Origin: Planctomonas sp. JC2975
GTDB taxonomy: Bacteria; Actinomycetota; Actinomycetes; Actinomycetales; Microbacteriaceae
NCBI RefSeq assembly: GCF_012985205.1
Contig: NZ_JABEKS010000001.1
Location: 1,364,001-1,428,000 of the forward strand
Reading direction: 5' to 3'
Length of the DNA: 64,000 nt
The notes below the pieces were generated by a model. The model was given only the letters and a program-made list of their open reading frames with translations. It was not told the origin of the DNA and did no database searches. The position numbers and the translations under genes are program-made. Every line of letters begins with the position of its first letter. The stretch's first letter is position 1. Positions 58,708-64,000 of this stretch are shown here, piece by piece.

Positions 58708-60294
58708 TCAGCGGAGGGTGCCGGTGACGGACTCGACGGCGGACAGGATGCGTCCGCCGGCCACCAGCGCGACCGACGCCTCGATCTCGGAGGACAGCGG
58801 ACGGTCCGGACCGGGACCTGCGACGTGCTCACGCAGCGCGGCGCGGGCCGCGCCCGTTGCCGGACCAGGCTGCAGCGGGGCGCGCAGGTCGAGCGACCTG
58901 GCGGCCGTCATCAGCTCGATGGCGAGCACGCGCGTGAGGCCGTCGACCGCGCGGCGGAGCTTGCGCGCGGCCGCCCAGCCCATCGAGACGTGATCCTCCT
59001 GCATGGCGCTGGAGGGAATGGAGTCGACGGATGCCGGTGCCGCCAGCCGCTTCAGCTCGCTCACGATCCCGGCTGCCGTGTACTGAGCGATCATGAGTCC
59101 GGAATCCACTCCGGCACGGTCGGCCAGGAAGGCCGGCAGCCCCTTGTTCCTCGCCACGTCGAGGTGCCTGTCGATGCGGCGCTCGGCGATGCTGGCGGCA
59201 TCCGCGACGGCGATGGCGAGGAAGTCGAGCACGTAGGCGACCGGAGCACCGTGGAAGTTGCCGTTCGAGACGACCCTGCCGTCTTTCGTCACCACCGGGT
59301 TGTCGACGGCGGACGCCAGCTCGCGTTCGGCGACCATCCGTGCGTGCGACAGGGTGTCGCGACCGGCACCGTTCACTTGCGGTGCGCAGCGCAGCGAGTA
59401 CGCGTCCTGCACCGTCGGGTCCTCGGGGCCGGCATGGCTGGCGACGATCGCCGATCCGGCGAGGATGCCGCGCAGGTTGGCAGCCGAGTCGGCCTGGCCG
59501 GTCTGCGGACGCAGGGCCTGCAGGTCGGCGGCGAAGACGGCATCCGTTCCGAGCAGCGCCTCAACGCTCATCGCGGCCGTGAGATCGGCGACCCGGTACA
59601 GCGCCTCGAGGTCGGTGAGGGCGAGGGCCAGCATGCCGAGCATGCCGTCGGTGCCGTTGATGAGTGCGAGGCCCTCTTTCTCGGCGAGCCGGATCGGCTG
59701 GATGCCGGCCTCGGCCAGCGCCAGCGCTGCCGGCACGATGCGGCCGGAGGCGTCGCGCACCTCTCCCTCGCCGATGAGCGCGAGCGCGCAGTGCGCCAGT
59801 GGTGCGAGATCACCGGAGCAGCCGAGGGATCCGTACTCCCGCACGATCGGAGTGATACCCGCGTTGAGTGCATCTGCGTAGGCCCGAGCGGTGGAGGCGC
59901 GAACGCCTGTTCGTCCGGTCATCAGCGTGCTCAGGCGCAGCAGCATGAGGGCGCGCACGACCTCGCGCTCGACCTCCGGGCCGGATCCGGCCGCGTGCGA
60001 GCGGATCAGGCTGAGCTGCAGCTGATCCCGATCCTCGCTGTGGATGTACGTGGTGGCGAGCGCGCCGAATCCCGTGGAGATGCCGTAGTGCGGCTGCGGG
60101 TCGTCGGCGAGCGCCTCGATGACGCGGCGGGTCTCGGTGACGGCGGCGACGGCATCCGGATCCAGCACCACTCGCGCGTCGTCGCGCGCGACGGCCACGA
60201 CGTCGGCGATGCTCAGGGCGCCGATCCCGACGACCACCTCTGCGCTCGGTTCAGGTGCCGACGGACGGGTGTGCGGTGCTGCTGCGGCGCTCAT
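58708..60294 (-). CDS. hutH: Histidine ammonia-lyase
   Basis: A 528-residue enzyme that removes ammonia from histidine to give urocanate. The self-made MIO cofactor arises from Cys159-Ser160-Gly161 in GSLGCSGDLAPLAH (most HALs have Ala-Ser-Gly; the Cys variant is also known in actinobacteria). YGISTGFGAL supplies the active-site Tyr, and later QEDHVSMGW is typical. It heads the hutHUI operon, divergent from an IclR gene. A palindrome lies 55 bp upstream of its start. Confidence 0.96.
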   Translation of the reverse strand: MSAAAAPHTRPSAPEPSAEVVVGIGALSIADVVAVARDDARVVLDPDAVAAVTETRRVIEALADDPQPHYGISTGFGALATTYIHSEDRDQLQLSLIRSHAAGSGPEVEREVVRALMLLRLSTLMTGRTGVRASTARAYADALNAGITPIVREYGSLGCSGDLAPLAHCALALIGEGEVRDASGRIVPAALALAEAGIQPIRLAEKEGLALINGTDGMLGMLALALTDLEALYRVADLTAAMSVEALLGTDAVFAADLQALRPQTGQADSAANLRGILAGSAIVASHAGPEDPTVQDAYSLRCAPQVNGAGRDTLSHARMVAERELASAVDNPVVTKDGRVVSNGNFHGAPVAYVLDFLAIAVADAASIAERRIDRHLDVARNKGLPAFLADRAGVDSGLMIAQYTAAGIVSELKRLAAPASVDSIPSSAMQEDHVSMGWAAARKLRRAVDGLTRVLAIELMTAARSLDLRAPLQPGPATGAARAALREHVAGPGPDRPLSSEIEASVALVAGGRILSAVESVTGTLR

Positions 60295-60348
60295 GCTTCC
60301 ATTGCACGCCGCCCGCGGGAGACGCGTCCCCGCTGACCATCGATCCGT

Positions 60349-60364
60349 GTCCGGGATACCGGAC
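60349..60364. promoter_or_regulatory. Operator-like palindrome, iclR/hutH promoters
   Basis: GTCCGG-GATA-CCGGAC is an exact inverted repeat. It lies 55 bp from the hutH start and over the expected -35 of the iclR promoter (-10 TAAACT at 60384-60389). A related element with the same ATCCGTGTCCGG lead lies before hutG. Confidence 0.65.
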
Positions 60365-60395
60365 CACGTGCATCCGTGCCGCCTAAACTGGAGGG

Positions 60396-61148
60396 ATGCC
60401 GGGCAAGGCTCCCGCCGCGGACGCGACGTTGCGCATCCTGCGGCTGATGTCGCAACAACGCGGTCCCGTTGCCGCCTCGACCATCGCGCGCACCCTGGAG
60501 TTGCCGCGCTCGACCGTCTACCAGCTGCTGAGTGCGCTGACGGAGCACGGGTTCGTCATCCCTCTTCCCGAGCTCGCCAAATACGGGCTCGGCGTCGCCG
60601 CGTTCGAACTCTCCAGCGGCTTCAACCGGCAGCAGCCGCTCACCCGCGTCGGCGCCCCCGTGCTCGCGCGACTCGTCGACGAAACGGGACTGAGCGGTCA
60701 CCTCACCGTGCTGTTGGGTCGCGACGTCGTGTACCTCGTCGAGGAACGCGCACCGCACGGCCCCTATCTCGTGACGGATGTCGGCGTGCGGCTTCCCGCG
60801 CACCTCACGGCGTCTGGACTGGCGATGCTCGCCGGCCTTCCGGCTGCCCAGGTGCGTGCGCTGTATCCGGACAAGGGCGCGTTCACGACTCGGACGGGCA
60901 GCGGCGTGACGTCGTACCGCGAGCTGAGCGCGGAGCTGGGCGCGATCCGCGAGCGCGGCTACGCCGTTGAGGACTCGTCAATCACGCAAGGGCTGCGGTC
61001 GCTGGCGGTCGCCGTGCCGGACCACGTCGGCTGGCCCGCGGCGTCCGTCGCCGTCACGTTCCCCGCCGATCGCGACGTCGACCTCGATGCGACAGCCGCG
61101 CGCATCGCGCGGGCGGCGGCGGAGCTGGGGCGCCGCATCGGAGGGTGA
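60396..61148 (+). CDS. IclR-family regulator of hut genes
   Basis: A 250-residue IclR protein. The winged helix includes ADATLRILRLMSQQRGPVAA and LELPRSTVYQLLSALTEHGF; the effector domain includes RLPAHLTASGLAMLAGLP and RSLAVAVPDHVGWPAASVAVTF. ATG 60396 starts six bases after a TAAACT box, so the mRNA is leaderless. It is divergent from hutH and convergent with hutG, and the repeated palindromes near both hut promoters make it their probable regulator and its own. Confidence 0.9.
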   Translation: MPGKAPAADATLRILRLMSQQRGPVAASTIARTLELPRSTVYQLLSALTEHGFVIPLPELAKYGLGVAAFELSSGFNRQQPLTRVGAPVLARLVDETGLSGHLTVLLGRDVVYLVEERAPHGPYLVTDVGVRLPAHLTASGLAMLAGLPAAQVRALYPDKGAFTTRTGSGVTSYRELSAELGAIRERGYAVEDSSITQGLRSLAVAVPDHVGWPAASVAVTFPADRDVDLDATAARIARAAAELGRRIGG

Positions 61149-61169
61149 TCGCGCTGGAGCTCTGAGCGC

Positions 61170-62111
61170 TCAGTGCGCGGCAGGAATCCGCTCGGCGTAG
61201 CCGGCGATCGCCTCCAGCACGACGAGGGCGGCGAGGCGCACGGTGCGGCCGTCGGCCGCGTCGCGCGTCGCGTCCACCTCGGCGATGTCGATGGATGCCA
61301 CACGCGGGTCGCGCGCCAGAAGGCGCACGGTGCGCCGCAGCTGATACGCGGACAAGCCGCCGGGCACCGACGCCGGGCAGGCGGGCGCGACGGAACGGTC
61401 GCAGGCGTCGACATCGACGTCCACGTGGATGGGACCGCCCGAGGTGCCCGCCACCTCGAGCGCGTCATCCGCGATCTCCGCCAACGAACGCTCCTCGAAA
61501 GCACCCCGCCGCACGATGGTGATGCCAGCCTCGCGCGCCCTCGTGTCGTAGAACTCGGAGTTGGCGAAGTCCGCGATGCCCAGCTGCACCACCCGCCGCC
61601 CGTCGAGGCCCGCCTCAAGCAGTCGGCGTACGGGGGATCCGTTGGAGATGCCGTCGCGCAGGTCATGGTGGGCGTCGATCGTGATGAGGCCGGCGTTCGC
61701 TATGCGATCGCCGCCTTCGCCGTCAGGACGGGCACCCCGCCAGGCACCGCGCGCCACGCTGTAGGTGAGCGCGTTGTCGCCGCCGAGCGCGATGACGAGG
61801 TCCGACCGAGACGCGGCTGCACGCACGGCGTCGAGGGCATCGGCCTCTCCGTCGCCGTCCGGCTCGACGACGTCGCCGAAGTCCGCGACGGACGGCCAGG
61901 CGGCGCCATCCGCGAAGGTGCCGTAGCGCTGCACGGCTGTCCGGATGGCCGCCGGCGTCGCGTGCGCCCCCGTCGGCGAGAGCGAGGTGCGCCAGGTCGG
62001 CACCCCGATGATTCCGACGCCGACACGTTCAGCGGATCCGAGCGCATCCGCTGAAAGCCATCGGCCGGCGCGCGGCCAGTGCGGATCGTCGAAGAGCGGC
62101 GCCTCTGTCAT
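61170..62111 (-). CDS. hutG: Formimidoylglutamase-like ureohydrolase
   Basis: A 313-residue arginase-family Mn enzyme; in the hut context it should hydrolyse formiminoglutamate to glutamate and formamide. Metal motifs are IDAHHDLRDG and HVDVDVDACDRSVAPACPA. The first motif, normally GGDHS with a metal-binding His, reads ALGGDNALTYS: the His is Asn, which may weaken one Mn site. ATG 62111 lies seven bases after a TAACGT box on its strand (leaderless). A hut-type palindrome lies 54-75 bp upstream. Confidence 0.85.
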   Translation of the reverse strand: MTEAPLFDDPHWPRAGRWLSADALGSAERVGVGIIGVPTWRTSLSPTGAHATPAAIRTAVQRYGTFADGAAWPSVADFGDVVEPDGDGEADALDAVRAAASRSDLVIALGGDNALTYSVARGAWRGARPDGEGGDRIANAGLITIDAHHDLRDGISNGSPVRRLLEAGLDGRRVVQLGIADFANSEFYDTRAREAGITIVRRGAFEERSLAEIADDALEVAGTSGGPIHVDVDVDACDRSVAPACPASVPGGLSAYQLRRTVRLLARDPRVASIDIAEVDATRDAADGRTVRLAALVVLEAIAGYAERIPAAH

Positions 62112-62164
62112 GAGCACCACGTTAGGCCGGTCGGCGGGCGCGGGACGCGGCGGGTTCGGGCATC

Positions 62165-62186
62165 CGTGTCCGGCGGGGCGGACACG
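62165..62186. promoter_or_regulatory. Operator-like palindrome before hutG
   Basis: CGTGTCCG and CGGACACG form exact 8-bp arms around GCGGGG. The lead CATCCGTGTCCGG is shared with the iclR/hutH element, and the distance to the start codon (about 55-75 bp) is about the same as at hutH, which suits an activator. Confidence 0.6.
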
Positions 62187-62303
62187 CCGACGGCACCGCG
62201 CACGTCGACCGAGGCGGACCGTTCACACGGACCGACCTGGACCGTTGACACCACGAGATAGGGGGCGTACCGTATTCAACATCTTCGTTGATAAAGGATT
62301 CTG

Positions 62304-62705
62304 TTGAACACTGACACCGACGCCAAGGATGCCATCGACCCCCGTGAGGAGCGGCTCGACAGGGCCTTCCATGCGCTCGGCGACCAGGTGCGTCGGGCGA
62401 TGATCGCCCGGCTCAGCCGCGGTCCGGCAACCGTGAACGAACTCGCGGAGCCGTTCGGCATCACGGTGCAGGCGGTCTCCCGACACATCCACGTGCTCGA
62501 GGAAGCCGGCCTCGTCACCAGGACCCGCGATGCGCAGCGACGCCCCGTGCACCTGAATGCGGGTGCGCTCGAGGAGCTCACGTCGTGGATCGACGGCTAC
62601 CGCCTCGCGCACGAGAGCTCGTTCCGGGCGCTCGACGGTGTGCTGGCGGGACTGAAGCCCGGGAACCACACAACCGACAACGAGAAACAAGGAGAGAGAT
62701 CATGA
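62304..62705 (+). CDS. ArsR-family regulator
   Basis: A 133-residue winged-helix regulator of the ArsR group that pairs with SRPBCC proteins. Features: RLDRAFHALGDQVRRAMIARLS, then VNELAEPFGITVQAVSRHIHVLEEAGLV and RRPVHLNAGALEEL. No metal-binding cysteines are present. The TTG start at 62304 follows AAAGGA. CAAC-atcttc-GTTG and TTGAAC fragments just upstream are a possible autoregulatory site. It is coupled to the next gene (ATGA overlap at 62702-62705). Confidence 0.88.
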   Translation: MNTDTDAKDAIDPREERLDRAFHALGDQVRRAMIARLSRGPATVNELAEPFGITVQAVSRHIHVLEEAGLVTRTRDAQRRPVHLNAGALEELTSWIDGYRLAHESSFRALDGVLAGLKPGNHTTDNEKQGERS

Positions 62706-63181
62706 GCAACGAACTGACGGTGAACGCCCCGGAGGGACTGCCGTTCGTCGACTTCGCGCGCGAGTTCGACGCCCCCGTTGAAGCCGTCTTCCGCGCCTAC
62801 AAGGACCCCGCACTGTATCGGCAGTGGAACGGTCCGCGCGGGTACGAGATGGACCTGCAGGAGTACGACTTCACGAGCGGTGGCCGCTACCGCTTCATCC
62901 ACCGCGACCCCGACGGCAACGAGTACGGGTTCCGCGGTGTGTTCCACAAGGTGCGCGACAACGAGTTCGCCGTGCAGACCTTCGAGTTCGACGGAGTGCC
63001 CGATGCCGTGAGCATCGAGTTCATCACGTTCGAGGCGCTGCCCGACGGTCGGAGCCGCGTCTCCGGCCACGCCGTGTATCCCAGCCTCGAAGGCCGCGAC
63101 GGCATCGTCGCGATGGGGATGGAAGACGGGATGCGCGACAGCTACGAGAAGCTCGAGGAGATCGCGACGGCTCGCGTGTGA
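62702..63181 (+). CDS. SRPBCC-family (AHSA1-like) protein
   Basis: A 159-residue helix-grip protein: VDFAREFDAPVEAVFRAYKDPALYRQWNGPR, DFTSGGRYRFIHRDPDGNEY and a closing GMEDGMRDSYEKLEEI. The pairing with an ArsR regulator through an ATGA overlap is a common actinobacterial module, in which the SRPBCC protein binds or modifies an unknown small ligand. It is the second SRPBCC protein of the window. Confidence 0.88.
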   Translation: MSNELTVNAPEGLPFVDFAREFDAPVEAVFRAYKDPALYRQWNGPRGYEMDLQEYDFTSGGRYRFIHRDPDGNEYGFRGVFHKVRDNEFAVQTFEFDGVPDAVSIEFITFEALPDGRSRVSGHAVYPSLEGRDGIVAMGMEDGMRDSYEKLEEIATARV

Positions 63182-63289
63182 GCGAGAGCCGGACGCGAAC
63201 CGCTGACGATCGCGACCGTCACTGAGCCGGGACCCGCAATGGGGCTCCCGGCTCGGCGCGTCATCGCCCGTCAGAGCCCCGTCAGCTCC

Positions 63290-64000
63290 TCAGAGGCGTG
63301 CCAGCGAGTGCGGCCTCACGTTGAGCGCCTCGACGCCGTCGTCCGTCACGACCACGATGTCTTCGATGCGGCCCCCCCCACTCGCCGTCGAAGTAGATGC
63401 CGGGCTCGATGCTGAACGCCATCCCCGGCACCAGTTCGATCGCGTTGCCGGCGACGATGTACGGCTCCTCGTGCACGGAGAGCCCGATGCCGTGCCCTGT
63501 GCGGTGGATGAAGCGATCGGCGAGACCGGCATCCGCCAGCACGGCGCGCGCTGCGGCATCAACGCTTTCGGCGGTGACACCGGGCCGGACGGCGTCCACG
63601 GCCGCCTGCTGTGCACGCTCGAGTGCGGCATACGCATACCGGATGCCCGCGCCCACCTCGCCCGTGGCATACGTTCGCGTGCTGTCCGAGTTGTATCCGA
63701 GCGCCGTCGGGCCGCCTATGTCGACGACCACCGTCTCCTCCTCGCCGATCACGCGGTCGGACACCTCGTGGTGCGGGTCGGCGCCGTTCGGACCGGATCC
63801 GACGATCACGAAGTCCGCCAGCGCGTGGCCCTCCTCCACGATCGCCGCGGCGATGTCGGCAGCCACCTCGCGCTCGGTGCGTCCAGGCCGGAGCCACTCG
63901 CGTGCACGCGATCGATCGCGGCGCCCGCCTCACGGAGGGCCGCGATCTCCGCGGCGTCCTTCACCATGCGCAGGCTGCGCAGCACGGGAGTGGCCAACTC
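63290..64000 (-). pseudogene. M24 (Xaa-Pro) aminopeptidase, two frameshifts, cut by window edge
   Basis: This is the C-terminal part of a metallopeptidase of the Xaa-Pro family; the N-terminus is outside the window. Metal ligands are VVVDIGGPTALGYNSDSTRTY (Asp), RTGHGIGLSVHEEPYIV (His) and FSIEPGIYFDGEWG (Glu). The reading frame breaks twice. Near 63885-63905 the frame of LRSLRMVKDAAEIAALREAG must change to continue into REWLRPGRTEREVAADIA. At the eight-base C run near 63369-63377 it must change again to reach RIEDIVVVTDDGVEALNV and the stop at 63290-63292. It may be a true pseudogene or an assembly error at homopolymers. Confidence 0.75.

Noticed and set aside
58708-60294. HutH as a defective enzyme because of Cys-Ser-Gly instead of Ala-Ser-Gly
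   Set aside because: The Cys variant of the MIO tripeptide is known in actinobacterial histidine ammonia-lyases, and the rest of the active site is intact.

Overview
The window is high-GC DNA from an actinobacterium, most likely a member of the Microbacteriaceae. Supporting signs are very strong G/C third-position codon use, many genes whose start codon lies 6-8 nt after a TANNNT -10 box (leaderless transcripts), a DUF2510 protein, LysG/LysE, F420 enzymes, and the order mscL - FmdB - 5-FTHF cyclo-ligase - galU - rimJ-like - membrane protein that is also found in mycobacteria. The family-level guess is inference; no rRNA is present.

Layout. 0-6.2 kb: start of an S4 RNA-binding gene running off the left edge, two small membrane proteins, nicotinamidase, a LolA-like exported protein with an ABC transporter, and an Fpg/Nei glycosylase. 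6.3-19.1 kb: a coenzyme F420 island holding cofD, fbiC, a cofE-cofC fusion, three luciferase-like F420 oxidoreductases, three Ddn-type nitroreductase-family proteins, a Baeyer-Villiger-type monooxygenase and a fatty acid desaturase. The fbiC gene is strange: its CofH half has lost the iron-sulfur cysteine motif, and a 22-bp tandem repeat sits where the motif should be. 19.2-25.1 kb: lysG/lysE, a divergent HxlR-SRPBCC pair with twin palindromes, a lipoprotein and an MMPL exporter. 25.2-37.5 kb: a large secreted GH10 xylanase and a series of single metabolic or hypothetical genes. 37.5-39.6 kb: a GntR regulator and an amidohydrolase sharing one operator sequence (TGGTATACCA).

39.9-45.9 kb: divergent operons encode an N-acyl-D-amino-acid deacylase, a D-serine-dehydratase-like PLP enzyme, RidA, an IclR regulator, a KDG-type kinase and a KDPG-type aldolase. 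Together these could take N-acetyl-D-glucosaminate (oxidised GlcNAc) to pyruvate and glyceraldehyde-3-phosphate. 46-51.4 kb: tRNA-Ala(CGC) and the conserved galU-mscL neighbourhood. 51.5-55.2 kb: a giant helicase-like protein lacking the P-loop lysine. 55.7-62.1 kb: histidine utilisation (hutHUI, an IclR regulator, hutG) with a shared operator-like motif. 62.3-64 kb: an ArsR-SRPBCC pair and a doubly frameshifted M24 peptidase running off the right edge.

Several intergenic spaces hold perfect long hairpins or short tandem repeats (9, 21, 22 and 24 bp), an unusual density for about 64 kb. No CRISPR array, insertion sequence, rRNA or prophage was seen. No gene-free gap exceeds 300 bases.
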